Below, piece after piece: positions 24,113 to 35,339 of a DNA stretch of 64,000 nucleotides. A model generated the notes under the pieces. It saw only the letters and a list, made by a program, of their open reading frames with translations. It did no database searches and was not told the DNA's origin. Numbering within the stretch: the first letter of the stretch is position 1; the number at the start of each line of letters is the position of its first letter. A program made the translations under genes and the position numbers. The DNA comes from Acanthornis magna (Eukaryota; Chordata; Aves; Passeriformes; Acanthizidae): assembly GCA_036785705.1 (NCBI GenBank), contig JAWUZG010000157.1:1426001-1490000 (forward strand), written 5' to 3'.

Positions 24113-24777
24113 GTGGGTGAGGGACAGGGTTGGGGACATTGTTGGGGACATCATTGGGGTTGGGGACATTGGGAACATTTGAGACACTGAGGGATATTTG
24201 AGAATTTGGGGACATTGGGGATATTGAGGACATTGGGGACATTGGGGACATTTTGAGATATTTGGGAACTTGGGGACATTGGGGATATTAGGGACATTGG
24301 GCACATTGGGATGTTGGGGACATCATTGGGATTGGGGACATTGGGGACATTTCAGGATATTTGGGGACATTGGGGACATTGTGATATTGGGGACACTGGG
24401 GACATTGAGAACATTTGGAGGATTGGGGACATTGGGGACATTGGGGTCACTGAGGAATATTTGGGAGCTTGGGGACATTGGGGACAGTGGTGACATTGGA
24501 GGACATTGAGGACATCATTGGCACATTAGGGACATTGAGGATATTGGAGACATTGGGGAGGTTGGGGGCATTGGGGACAATGGGGACAATGAGGACATTG
24601 GGGACATTGTGAGGAATTAAAGACATTGCGGACATTGGGACATTGGAGACATGGTTGGAGACATTGGGGACACTGAGGGATATTTGAGAACTTGGGGACA
24701 TTGGGGATATTGAGGACATTGGGGACATTGGGACATTGGGGATGCTGAGGGATATTTGGGAACTTGGGGACAGTGGG
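24113..24777. repeat. Minisatellite field 8: GGGGACATT nonamers
   Basis: The intron after the PFAS exon consists of 9-bp GGGGACATT units and close variants with GGGATATTTGAGAACTTGG inserts. The G-rich strand is the coding strand, so the RNA would carry many potential G-quadruplexes. Confidence 0.95.
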
Positions 24778-25434
24778 TGTAGGATTTGGCTCTCCAGGAT
24801 TGCCGTCTGTGGTGTAGGTGCAGTTCAGATGGCCAGGACAGAGACGAGAGACTTCTGGATTTTGGTCTTAGAGCATGAGGTTTATTGCAATAAAGAGCGT
24901 GAGGGTGAGAGGCCTGCCAGGAGCTGCAAGACGCAGCTCGAAGCAGCTCAGAGAGGTGAGAGAGAGAGAGAGAAGTACAGGATACAGGGTACGGAATACC
25001 GTGGTTCTCACTTACAATACAATAAATCATGTTCAGTGCTGAATATTCTAATTTTCACTAACCTATCTAGGACAAGATACAAATTCTATAGCATTTACAT
25101 ACAGCCTATGAGCATCCTTGTATTACCATATGGCGTAATATTTCAAACCCTAAAAACTGCTTTTTTGGACCTTATGCTAAGTTGGTAGGGTCTGCTCTGC
25201 CCTTTGGACCTGCCAGCAAGCAGAGGCTATTGTCTAATGAAGGGGTGGTATTCTTCAATCAGAGAGGGTGGTGAGCCTTCAGTGGCCATGCCATTGTTTT
25301 TCCAGTTATTTAGTAACTGAGGTTTTGGTATCTCAAAACTTGTCTTCATTTCAATTTCTCTTATAGTTTCTATATTCTCAGCATCTTTTGCCAGGTAATA
25401 ATTTTTATAAGACTTTCCTATTTCATCCTCCCCA
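24778..25434 (-). mobile_element. Solo LTR, minus strand
   Basis: On the minus strand the segment begins TGTTGGGGAGGATG at 25434 and ends AAATCCTACA at 24778, giving TG...CA ends with a partial inverted repeat. AATAAA lies at 24881-24886 in the right orientation and roughly 100 bp from the 3' end, as in an LTR with R and U5. The left half is AT-rich in contrast to its surroundings. I found no clear target-site duplication, so the exact borders are uncertain. A GA-rich microsatellite at 24957-24973 lies inside. Confidence 0.6.
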
Positions 25435-26390
25435 ACATGCAGGGATATGGTGAGAAGAAATTTCCCTTGAAGCCAGACCTCCCTGTGCTGGCTTTGCCTG
25501 GGGCAGAGTCCATTTTCCTCCCCAAGGCTGCTGTGGGGCTGTGTTTGGGATCTGGGCTGGAAGTGGTTTTGGGAACACAGGGTTGTGGAAGCAGTGTTGG
25601 GAACACAGGGATGTGCTCACACAGAGCCAGGGCCTTTCCTGCTGCTCAGCAGCAAAGGGGACACCAGGAATTGGCAGGGGACACAGGCAGGACAGGCGAG
25701 CCAAGGGAAATTCCAGCCCCTATGGCATCATGCTCAGCAGGAGAAAGCAAGCAGCCAGCCACTTCTTTGCTGTCAGGGCCTTTGCTGCAGGGTGAAAGTG
25801 CTGCATTGGCAGGGAGGAGGCAGACAGCTGAGAGCTGAGCTGCTCTATTGGACTGGCACCCAACGTGCGGCAGGCATAGCGCAGGTTGAATTCTTTTCTT
25901 TCCATGCTATGGGCAGTCTCCGATTTTCACCTGGAGCCAGAGAAGAAAACAGCAAGAGCCCTGGTGACGAGGGCACAGCGCCGGGCTCGGCGCCGCTGCC
26001 CACCCCGAATCTAGTGAAGGAGAAGAAGCAGCTGAAAGTGGCGGTGGCTTTGGCATGGCTGCGGGAGGAAGACATGCTCCGGGACTCCGCTCACGGCCCG
26101 GAGCGCAGCGGTTGGCACTGGCCCGGGCCGCGCGGTGGCCAGCGGGGAATGATCGAACGGGGAACGGACGGACAGACACACGGACAAACGGTTCCGGCCG
26201 ATGGGCAGTGGCGGCAGCAGCAGCAGCGGCAGCAGCAGCAGCGGTAAAATACAGCGAGTCTACGGACCCGCGGCAATCCCTGCTCTTTTTCCTCCTCGCC
26301 CTCCCCCGGTGTCCCGCACCCTCCCCGCGTTCCCTCGCTTGCTCTCACCCCTCCCTTTCCCGGGCTCCCTCTCCCCTGCCGGGCGGGGCC
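25435..26390 (+). promoter_or_regulatory. 5' flank and CpG-rich start region of the PIM-like gene
   Basis: From about 25950 the DNA is rich in CpG and GC boxes, as is usual for a CpG-island promoter. No TATA box was found at a useful distance. The frame of the kinase is open upstream to an ATG at 26055, so a longer protein cannot be excluded. A (GCA)n microsatellite lies at about 26213-26246. Confidence 0.5.
26213..26246. repeat. (GCA)n microsatellite
   Basis: GGCAGCAGCAGCAGCGGCAG followed by further GCA triplets. In the frame of the downstream kinase it would code poly-Ala, if the upstream ATG at 26055 is used. Confidence 0.85.
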
Positions 26391-28913
26391 ATGCGCCCGG
26401 CCCGCCCCCGGCCCCGGGCGGGGCTGTCCCGTCCCCGCCCCCGGGCGGTGAGCCGCGCTGTCGCCTCGGCGCGGCTGTCGCTGGCCTGGCTGTGGCGCTG
26501 CTGGGCGGGCATCAGTGGCTGGGGCTGGCGCAGCATCGCCCGTTTCTGGCTGCGCCTGCCCCGGCCCCGGCCCCGGCCCCGGCCCCGGCCCCGGCCCCGG
26601 CCCCGGCCCCGGCCCCGGCCCCGGCCCCGGCTCATCCCGGGGCCCGAGGAGGACACGCATGGCGCGGCCGCTCCCTCCGCCTCAGCTGCAGCTTCCCCGG
26701 CCCGAGCTCCAGCACTCAGCAGCGCGGCCGCCGGTCCCGAGCCGCCGGTGCCCCGTTCGGAGGGGGATGCTCGGCCCGGGGCGGTTGACAGGCAGTCGGG
26801 GGCCGTGTGTGGCCCCGGGCCGAAGGCTGAGAGCCGCGTGTCGCCCGCAGGGACGGCGCAGGAGGCCCTGCAGGAGCGCTACCAGCTGGGCTCGCTGCTG
26901 GGGCGCGGCGGCTTCGGCAGTGTGTACTCCGGGACGCGGCTGGCGGACGGCGCCCCGGTGAGTGGCGGGGCGGGCGGCGGGCGGAGGAGGAGGAGGAGGA
27001 GGAGGAGAAAGGTTGGGTGGGGCACGGCAGGGCGGGCGGTGAGTTGACGCCGCTGCTCGCATTGGCTTGCAGGTGGCCATCAAAAGCGTGTCCCGGAGCC
27101 GGATCCGACATTGGGGCGAGCTGGTGAGTGAGCGGGGCCAGCGGGAGAAAGCGGGGCGTGCCGGGCCCGTGGGGGTAAGCCGGGGCCCGGCAGGCTGGAA
27201 GGCGCCAGGACGCCGGGAGCGAGGGAGGGAGGCAGGGAGGGCGGGCGGGCGGGCGAGCGGGCGTGGGCTCAGCGGAGGACGCAGAGCATCCCGGGCTGGC
27301 TGAGGGCTTGCAGAGCCCCGGCTCGGCCTCAGCCCCACTGACGGCATGGTGCTCCTCCCACAGCCCGACGGCACCAGCGCACCCCTGGAGATCGTGCTGC
27401 TGCACAGGGTGTCCACAGGCTTCCGTGGCATCGTCCAGCTGTTGGAGTGGGTTGAGCTCCCCAACAGCTTCTGGATGGTGATGGAGCGCCCGGAGCGGTG
27501 TCAGGACCTCTCCCACTTCATTCGGGCGCTGGGCTTCCTGTCAGAGGAGGTGGCGCGGGAGCTGTTCCACCAGGTCCTGGAGGCCGTGCGGCACTGCAGC
27601 AGCCGCGGGGTCCTGCACAGGGACATTAAACCAGAGAACATCGTCATCGACCTGTGCACCGGAGAGGCCAAGCTGATTGACTTTGGCTGTGGCACCTACC
27701 TCCAGGACGAAGCGTACACCCACTTTGCAGGTGAGCCCAGCCAGGAGTCCGCTCCCAGCACCTCGGGGCCAAACATCGGAGGGCCACACTTGGGTGTGGC
27801 ACCAGGGATTGTCCCTTTTGCTGCCAGTCATGGGCTTGACTCTTTAGCCACGTAGCTCTTGAGTGGAGGTGAGGGGCAAGGGGGGAGCCGCTTCCAGCCC
27901 TGCTGAGAGCCTTTGCCACCCACACCGCCCAGGACCGGGGCTGGGGCTGGGGCTGGGGCAGAGGCAAACAGCCTGAAAAAAACACCCATGGGGGTAGCAG
28001 AGACGGGGGCCAGAACCTGTGCACCAGCCGGTTTGGTGTGCAGGCGAGGAAGGGCTTGGGCTGCTCTGCTCCCCTCATTTGCTTGGGCTTGTTGATGTTT
28101 TTTGGGGCAGTGCCGGCAGGGAGGATGAAGGCATGGTTTTTCCCCACCACTGAGTGGCTTTTTCCTTGGCATGCCATGGCTGGGCCTTCCCAGGGCTTCC
28201 GCTGCCCTCTTCCAAGCCCAGTGGCTCCTTGTACAAGCCAAAGTTTGTACACGAGTCCCAGGGGCTGGCCAGAAGACAGCAGGTCACACGGCGTGCCCGC
28301 GTGCCCAGGGATGCTGGGGCGAGGCTCTGGCAGCAGGCAGCGTTGCCCCGATGAAGTGCGTGTGTATTCCGTAGGAACACCAGCCTACAGCCCCCCGGAA
28401 TGGAACCACTTTGGGTGGTACCGCGGCGAGCCAGCTACGGTCTGGTCCTTGGGCATCTTGCTGCACCAGATGGTCTGCGGGAAGCACCCTTTCAGCAAGG
28501 GCCGCAACATCAGCTGGGGCCAGCTCTCGCTGCCACAACGGCTCTCTCAAGGTGCATCCTCATCTCTGTGGCACGGGGGGGAATAGCAGTGCTGGGAGAC
28601 AGCAGCGGGCTCACGAGCATCCCGCTCTGGCAGCTGCTGAGGAGGTGTCCAGCTATCCCGCTCTCCTCCAAAACAGAGAATCCGTGGGGAAGTTTAGGCA
28701 CAGCTGTGAGCATATCCAGCATAGGCTGGGCACGCTCAGCAATAGTGGGGCAAAGTGGACAGGAGCCTTCTCCAACTGACCGGTGCTTTCTGCTTTCTCT
28801 CCCCAGAGTGCCGAGAGCTCATCCGGTGGTGTTTATCCTTGCACTCCTTGGAAAGGCCTTCCTTGGAAGACCTGTTCTGTGATCCTTGGATGCAGGATAT
28901 TCATCTGCCGTAG
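26391..28913 (+). CDS. PIM1-like serine/threonine kinase, five exons, intact
   Basis: Exons: 26391-26957, 27073-27123, 27364-27730, 28375-28551, 28807-28913; all introns are GT-AG and the joined frame gives 422 aa. Exon 1 codes an Arg/Pro-rich leader with a (Pro-Arg)12 run (residues 57-80) and the start of the kinase. Visible motifs: glycine loop GRGGFGSV (171-178), VAIK with Lys193, hinge ERPE (247-250) with the Pro typical of PIM kinases, HRDIKPEN (catalytic Asp293), DFG (312-314), PPEW and VWSLGILL. The end is [11 protein letters not shown]. All key residues are present, so it should be an active, constitutive-type kinase. Intron positions match vertebrate PIM genes. An acceptor-like CAG just before 26851 sits at the ancestral exon-2 border, so exon 1 may be split. 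A start at 26055 is the alternative. The family is expanded in finches. Confidence 0.9.
26559..26630 (+). repeat. Coding hexanucleotide repeat, 12 perfect CCCCGG units
   Basis: Twelve uninterrupted CCCCGG units lie in the PIM-like reading frame and code (Pro-Arg)12. On the other strand the unit is GGGGCC. The run is preceded by Leu (CTG) and ends in CTCATCCCG. Confidence 0.97.
26984..27008. repeat. (GGA)n microsatellite in intron 1 of the PIM-like gene
   Basis: Eight or so GGA triplets shortly after the first donor site. Confidence 0.85.
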
Positions 28914-28987
28914 GAGAAAGGAGAGAGCCACATGGCGTGTTGGATCCATGAGCCTGGTAAGTGGCAGCTGCACACAAATCCCTTGGC

Positions 28988-28993
28988 AATAAA
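28988..28993 (+). terminator. Poly(A) signal of the PIM-like gene
   Basis: AATAAA 75 bp after the stop codon at 28911-28913, at a normal distance for a short 3' UTR. A G/GTAAGTGG donor-like site at about 28959 could allow an alternative spliced 3' UTR. Confidence 0.6.
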
Positions 28994-29198
28994 AATCCAA
29001 GAAACGCAGCCTTTTTTGTCATGCCCGTATCACTGAGCAGGGGCCATGAGATGGGGACACGCAGCTCTCGTGCTGGAGCTGAGCTGCTCTTCCCGGCACT
29101 GCTGGCCACCATGCAAGCTGCTTTTGCTTGTCCTGCTTCACGGGCTTCAGCTGGGGCCCTGGGCAGAGCACTGACAGCCTGGTCTCTCCCACCCCCAG

Positions 29199-30545
29199 AG
29201 AGGAAGGAGCCCCTGGAGAAGCTGCACCAGGTGGGGCTGCCACTGGAGACATCGAGGACGACACCAAGGATGACAAGCTCTTCCTCGACCTGGCCCCCGG
29301 TAAGCTGAAGATGATGGACTTCGATTGGGCTCCTGCTTCAGAGCCAGGCTCCCCAGGGAATCTGCAGATGAGTCCACAGCCAGGAGGATGCTCCCACCTC
29401 TGGGCACTGCACAGCCTGGCCGGGCACCGAAGGCTCCCCCCTTTGCTGGGGCAGGTGCAGCTCATTCTTCAGTTGGCTGCCAAGCTGCTTTTTGGCAGCA
29501 CTGGGGCCATGGGCTGGGCTGGTTCCCAAATGGGAGTTGGCCCCTGGCCCTAGCAACAGCCCCCAGCACCCACCGTGCCCTGGGCTGGGGCTGGGGCAGC
29601 CAGCCCGCCACAAAGAAAGCCCCATGGGGGGAGCAGAGCTGGGCCTCCCGAACTTGCGCCCTTTGGGCTGCTTTGGTTTGCAGGCACGGAAGGGCTCAGG
29701 CTACTCTCCTCCCCTTGCCGGCTTTGGGTTCCCATTCTTTTTGGGAGGCAGTGCAAGGGGGAAGGAAGGGAGAAAACATGGGTTTCCCTCCCCCATGGGT
29801 GGGTTTGTCCCTAGCATGTCGGGGTTGGGCCTTCCTCAAGCCCCTGAGAGAGATAAGATTTTACCTTTGTTCTATTCCCTTTTCAGTGTCTGTAATCTAT
29901 TTTCATTTCTTTGTTTGTTTTAAAGGAAGCATTCTAGGTGGTGTCCGGTCAGGATCATGAAGTGCTTGGGAGCAGCTGCGGCGTGGATGGGACGTGCCCT
30001 TGGAGAAGGCAGAGGGCGTCGTTCGGGACCAGCTTTTCGGCTGGAGGTGGATGGCGTGAGGTGGGTGCCCATCTTCTTGGCCTGCCTGGGCCAAGGGCGT
30101 TTGGGAGATGGCAGCGAGCACGGCAGCATCCCGCTCTGGGCAGCTGCCGAGGAGGTGTATCTGCCGTGGCTGGCTGCGGGCGCTGGCACATGTCCTGCCC
30201 TGCCGCTCTCCTCCCGAAGGCAGCGGTGCCGGGGAGCTTTGGGCACCGCGCTGAGCGCGGCCAGCATGGCCTGGCCACTGCAGGCCCTTGGCACAAGGGC
30301 CACAGGAGCCTTCAGCTGACGGGCGCTTTGTGCTTCTTCTCCTTCCAGCCGAGCTCCAGCGTGGATGCTGATGCTGCTCCAAGCTCTGCCAGGGCTCTGC
30401 TGCGCCTGGGCACCGCGCCGGAAGAAGCAGAAGAAGAAACGGTGCACACCGCAGCAGAGACTTGCTCGCTCATTTTGGCAATGCAGCTCAAGTGTGCAGA
30501 GCATCCACCTCCAAGGGGGAACACGACACCGCCCAAAAAATAAAC
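29199..30545 (+). pseudogene. Second PIM-like copy, degenerate
   Basis: After a CCCCCAG acceptor, RKEPLEKLHQVG matches the start of vertebrate PIM exon 2 (KEPLESQYQVG in PIM1). The frame then shifts, and within a few codons comes DDTKDDKLFLDLAPGKLKMM followed by DFDW, which aligns with the catalytic and DFG segment ([24 protein letters not shown]) of the upstream gene. The glycine loop, VAIK and hinge are deleted; Asn of the catalytic loop is Lys, and DFG is DFD. The next intron resembles intron 3 of the intact gene (compare 27940-28200 with 29580-29850). The following intron matches its intron 4 (GCATCCCGCTCTGG and GCTGCCGAGGAGGTG, 30127-30155). AATAAA is at 30539-30544. It is a tandem duplicate that lost function, or a partial gene with a non-kinase product. 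Confidence 0.75.
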
Positions 30546-32258
30546 TTGTTCAATACCTTCTGAAATGGTATCAATCTGCCATGACCCCAAGTGCCATTTT
30601 TCAGCTGCCTCAGGTTGTTTCTCAGCATTTCTCAGAGCAGTTCTCTCCCCCACCGGCCTTTCACTTCACAACTGCTCCCTGTTTTCCCCCAGTGAGTTTC
30701 CAGCTCATGACAGTCTCCATCACACCGTAGCCTTCCTTGATTGCCCCTCACTGCCAGGAAGAGCAAGCCCCAGGTTTGGGGACTCCTGCTGTCCTTGGCT
30801 GAAGAACAGCAGTGTTTCAGGGCTCAGGTGAGACTTTAGTGTCATCCAGAGCTGCTCTCCAGCCCTCAGCTGGCCTCGCTGCTGAGTTCCCAGCCTCTTT
30901 TTCCTCGTCCTTGCACCAGGATGGGCTCTGTACATCCCCTTGACCCTCCGCGCTCTTCCCAGCCTGCCCACCCAGCTCGGTTAGGCTGAAGCTGAAGCCT
31001 GCCTGTCTCCTGTGGCACAGCAGTGCAGTGCCCTGTGCCCCCGGGGAGCAGCAGCCCACAGAGCCCAGCACGCAACAGTGCAGGCCGGGCTGCAGCAGTC
31101 GCCCTCCAGCCATGGCTTGGCTCTTGGTGGCAACTAAATGCTCCTTGTTTCCAGCTGTGGCTGGAGGATGGCCCCAGGGCAGAGCCCAGCCGGGCTCCCA
31201 CTGCATCCCATGGAGCTTGGGACAGAGCATGGTCCAGAGCTGAGCTTCATGGGCAGCCCCCAGAGCTGTGGCTTCCAGTCAGTCTGGGCAAGGTTTGTGT
31301 TCTCATCTCCTGCAACTGCTGGGCACAACAAGCTGTGCTGCCAGGCCAGCAGTGCCCCTGTGGGCAGTGCCAAGGCTGAAGGGCTTTCCTGTTCCCCAGG
31401 AGCCAGCAGGAAGCCTTAGCAGGGCCTGGCAGCTGTGGAGCTGATGTCGCCTGCTGTCCGGGCCTCGCTGCCAGCAACTGCCCCCAGCCGCCGTGCTCTG
31501 TCCTACACGGAGAGAAGGCTCTGCCTAGACAAGGCTTTCTAGAGTGCCTTTGGATCCACGCATACGGAACAAACAAGGAGAGGGAAAGCGTCAGTCACGT
31601 TGCTTGCACGCTCCTTCCTTTCTACATGAATCCCATATGTGCACACACCCATGTAGAGATCTATTAAAACTCTAGGGATGCATCGAGATTTGCCCTGTAT
31701 CTCGAAGTTCAGCATAACTCACCTTAGGAGGCGGTGGCCAGGGGATTTTTTTCCCAGCTCTGTGTGAGTAGGTGTCCAAGAGCTGAGGGGAGCAGCATTT
31801 CGAAGCAGTTTCAAGATTTCTAGGCAGGAAGTAGAGCTGACAAACATCCATGGAACTCGCCCTATTCATCAGGAGGGGGTGCTGCTTCTTCAGGAATATG
31901 GCCCAATGGAGACACAAGAGCTGGAAAACTCCCAGCTCTCTCTCAGTGGATTGGTGCCAAAGGGGGAGCAGCAGAAATGCTTTCTGTCTGCTTTTGCGGA
32001 CACAAGGTCCAAGGAGCCACAGTGGTAGAGGGCGAGATTTTAATTTTTCCCAATCACACACCTTTATGAGGTTTCTCACCAGTTCTGCATATTGGGGAAA
32101 CCACCACGTTCCCAAAGAGCGGATAGTGGGTGTGTTTGGGAGGGAGCTGAGGGCTGCCCAGGGGAACCAGAGCTGCCGCGGGGACCCACGCACTGCCCAG
32201 ACAATCCAGGAGCTTCCCAGCAGATCCAGGCACTGCCCGGACAATCCAGAGCGGCCCG
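30546..32258. other. Spacer downstream of the PIM copies
   Basis: Mixed-composition DNA. Open frames occur on both strands but none has recognisable protein features. From 32160 on, degenerate units with ACTGCCCGGACAATCCAG lead into the 29-bp minisatellite. Confidence 0.5.
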
Positions 32259-32370
32259 GGCGATCCCAGCCCTGCTCGCAGGGCGATCCCGATCCCGGCC
32301 CTGCTCGCAGGGCGATCCCGATCCCGGCCCTGCCCTCAGGACGATCCCGATCCCGGCCCTGCCCTCAGGA
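32259..32370. repeat. 29-bp minisatellite, about four units
   Basis: Unit GGGCGATCCCGATCCCGG plus CCCTGCTCGCA. Units begin at 32281, 32310 and 32339, with a degenerate first unit at about 32259. Confidence 0.9.
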
Positions 32371-33731
32371 CGCTGTCTTGCCCCCGCGGCCCTCAGGGCA
32401 GGAGGAACGGAGGAGCCTGAGGAGAGGGCGGGTGCAGGAAGGCCTTGCTTTCATTTGGCTTTGTTTCTTAACGTCCACACCTGTTTGAACTGCGAATAAA
32501 GGACTTTTCCTCAGTGCACTCTGTCTGCCCGGGACGTGGGACAGCGCCATGGGGCTGGGCTGGCAGCGGGCGGGCACAGCCCGAGCTCCTGGCATTTCAG
32601 GCTCCCTGTGGCAGCAAGACACTGCATTAGAACTTAGAAATCCATTTAATGAGCACCTCATTGACTAAGCACCACCACTTTGGGGTGACCACATGGCAGG
32701 GAATTGATCCCAATGGGGCTGGGACCCTCCCTAGTTCGCCTTCTAATGCAAGCCCAGGGAGCCTGGCCTGTGAAAAGCACTTGGGAACAGAAACAAGCAC
32801 CTTCTGCCAGGGTCCTGCAGGGAGGCAGCAATGGGCACAGGAATTTGCCCAGGGCGCTTTGCCTCAAGCACCTCTAAGGACACCTCTGCCCAGAAAAGCA
32901 GCAGGCAGGGAGGGGAAATATTCATAGGCATTGAAAGACTGACTCCTTTAGCCAGTGCTGCTGTTCAGTCAAATTACAGGATCAGTTCATATCCCTTCAG
33001 AGCTGACCCCAAGGGGATCCTGACCACAATCACGCCTAAGCCCAGCTTCAGTCATGACTTCCCAGCAATTCACAGCATTTCAGCAGTTCGTACCTTCTAT
33101 GAGATGAACCAATTCTGGTATTCTTAAACAAAAGCTACCACAAGGAAAAGGCACACTTGAAAGGGTTTTCAGTGTTTTACTGACAACCACTTTGGAAGGG
33201 AAACTTTTGGAATTCAACTAAAGCCAAGGAGACACTGAAATACTCCAGCTCGTTGCAGCTATTTGCTCTCCAAGGCTGGAGCAAGGCTGGTCCAAGCTCA
33301 AACTCCCTGAAATGCATCTGTTGTGGACCTTGAGTCACCAGCTGCTGATTTCCGCCTAGGCTGACTCAGGCATAGGCAGAGAGGTGAAGGCACTGGGACT
33401 GGAGAACGGTCCTTTCTTTACACGGTGCCTTCCTTCCCCAGGGCTTGTGTTGGGAAGCCTGTGTTCAGGGGTGCCTAGGAACAGGATTTTTCCTCTTTAG
33501 AACCCCTGCAAATCACCAGCAATGCCGTGGGCTGCATGGGCATACAGAGAAGAAGGATCTCTCCTCAAGTGTGCCCTAAAAGTGTCTGCAGGAGAACTGG
33601 CAGAAGCTGCTGAGTACTCCTGGAGCTTTCTAACTATTTCTAAATAAAACTCACCCTGCAGTCAATGATAGCAGAGATGTGGTCTGTGAGGATTGAATGC
33701 TGGAGGAAAAAAGAATTGTTACTCTCTGACC
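32371..33731. other. Spacer with a lone poly(A) signal
   Basis: AATAAA at 32495-32500 followed by a T-rich stretch looks like a transcript end on the plus strand, but I cannot attach it to an exon. The rest shows nothing recognisable. Confidence 0.4.
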
Positions 33732-35127
33732 TGTTGTGGTAGTTTTGCCTGGCCCCAGTTTTTGCCAGTGAATAGGGTGGGGTACAAAAATGGCTCCTGC
33801 ATGTCCTGAGTAAAGATTCTGGAAATTTGTCCACCATGTCCAGCACAGCCAACCTCTGATGGCTCTGAAGATGATGGAGATGCTGCTGGCCAAACCTGGG
33901 CCAATTAGAGATGTTAGTTATGCCTCTGTGAAAACATATTTAAGAAGAAATCAAAACAATGTGAACACGCACTTCTTTTTAGCCAGGGAAGGAGGAGGAG
34001 GAGGTAAAAATATGTGAGGGAAACAACATGGAGGCACCAAGGTCAGTGGAGAAGGTGGGGGAGGAGGTGCTCCAGGCGCTGGAGCTGAAAATCCTCTGCT
34101 GGCCATGGTGAAGACCATGGGGGAGCAGGTGGTCCCCCTGCAGCCCATGGGGTCCAGGGGGTGCAGAGAACCCCCCACAGCCTGTGGGGAGGTGCCCACA
34201 CCAGAGGAGCAGGTGGATGCCTGCAGGAAGCTGTGATCCAGTGGGAGTCGCAGCAGAGACTGAGAGTTGCAAAGGCCTTGCAGGAGAGAGAAAGGCCTTG
34301 CTCCTGGGATGGAAACAGCCTGGCCTCGGCTTGGCATTCTGCAACCTGGACAGAACGATCTCAGACAGCAGCAGATTTTGGGCGGGTGCTGCTCGTGAGA
34401 TTGGACCCACAGCAAAGAATTTCGCAGAGGACTGTCTCTCGTGGGAGGGACCCCCATGGCTAAGTAGAGGACTCTTCTCCCTGATGGACTGACCCTGACT
34501 GAAGGAAACTCCCATACCCTGCCCCCGCCCCGGAGTTGTTGATTAGAAGGAAGGAGGGAGGGGGTGAGCTGAGAAATGGTCTTAATAGAAAGGGGGGTTG
34601 AGTAGAGAAACAGCATTTGTGGCAGAAGAATTGTGGTGTTGGACTAAGAAAAGCCACACACCTTGCCCCAGCCTGGATCTGTTGGTTGGATGGAGGGAGG
34701 GGGCGAATAGAGAAACAGTGTTTTGTAGTAAAAGAATTGTGATGGACTGACCTAAGGGAAAAAAACCCCCACACCCTGCCCCTGCCCGGGAGTTGTTGGT
34801 TAGATGGAAAGGAGGGAGGGGGTGAGCTGAGAAGCAGTGCCTTAAGAGGGAAGGGGGGTGAGTGAAGAAACGGTGTCTTAAGAGCTTATTTTTACCTCTG
34901 ATTTATCCTCCAGCTCTGTTAGATTAATAAATCACTATCTTTGCAACTTTAAGTTTCCCGCCTGCTTTTGCCCTCTCCAGCGCACATCGATCAGTGATCT
35001 TATCTCAACTCATAAGTCCAGTGTTTTGTGTTAGTTTTCCCTCTCCTCTGCATAGCTGCAGCAGGAGAGAGCATAGAGAGCAAACGTCGTTGGTGCCTGG
35101 CATTTAGCCAGGGTCAAACCCACGACA
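33732..35127 (+). mobile_element. Long LTR (about 1.4 kb) of an endogenous retrovirus
   Basis: Starts TGTTGTGG and ends CCCACGACA, so the ends form a near-perfect inverted repeat. The last 40 bp (with GGTGCCTGGCATTTAGCCAG) are typical of a common avian ERVL-type LTR as I remember it. AATAAA lies at about 34927-34932, about 200 bp before the end. Three related units of about 125 bp with GGAGTTGTTGGTTAGATGGA-type cores lie at 34480-34870. No retroviral genes follow, and no target-site duplication is visible. Confidence 0.65.
34480..34870. repeat. Three tandem units of about 125 bp inside the LTR
   Basis: Each unit has GGACTGACC or GGACTAAG, a CCCTGCCCC stretch, GTTGTTGGTTGGATGGAGGG or similar, and a GAGAAACAGTG end. 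The middle unit is shorter. Tandem duplication of U3 sequence is common in LTRs. Confidence 0.75.
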
Positions 35128-35339
35128 CTTCAAAATGGAATAACGAGGCGACTGAGTACCACAGGCCTATATCTGAGCTCTAATGTTTATTATTTACATT
35201 TCCTTAATAATTTTATCTTTTTTATACAATGGGATAGCAAGGGGATGAAAAAGAAAAGCAATTTCTTCTCAATTTCTCTTTTTTATTGTCTGTTTATAAC
35301 CAAGAAGATATTTTGTCTGCTATTTGAAGGAAGGGTCCA
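35128..35339. other. AT-rich link
   Basis: Short AT-rich stretch between the LTR and the CpG-rich promoter. Nothing recognised. Confidence 0.5.

Noticed and set aside
25854..25871. TGGCACCCAACGTGCGGC, 16 of 18 matches to a tRNA-Lys retroviral primer site
   Set aside because: No LTR end with CA lies directly before it and no AATAAA is found upstream at a useful distance, so a chance match cannot be excluded. It could be a remnant of an older element.
26055..26390. Upstream ATG at 26055 in frame with the kinase
   Set aside because: Kept as an alternative only. It would add 112 residues including poly-Ala from a GCA repeat, while the ATG at 26391 has a good context and gives the Arg-Pro leader I associate with songbird PIM-like proteins.
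26091..27516. Long frames on the minus strand opposite the PIM-like exons
   Set aside because: They are antisense shadows in GC-rich DNA; the plus strand has the kinase motifs and all splice sites.
29938..30543. 201-codon frame in the downstream PIM region
   Set aside because: Most of it lies in sequence homologous to intron 4 of the intact gene; the peptide has no kinase similarity.
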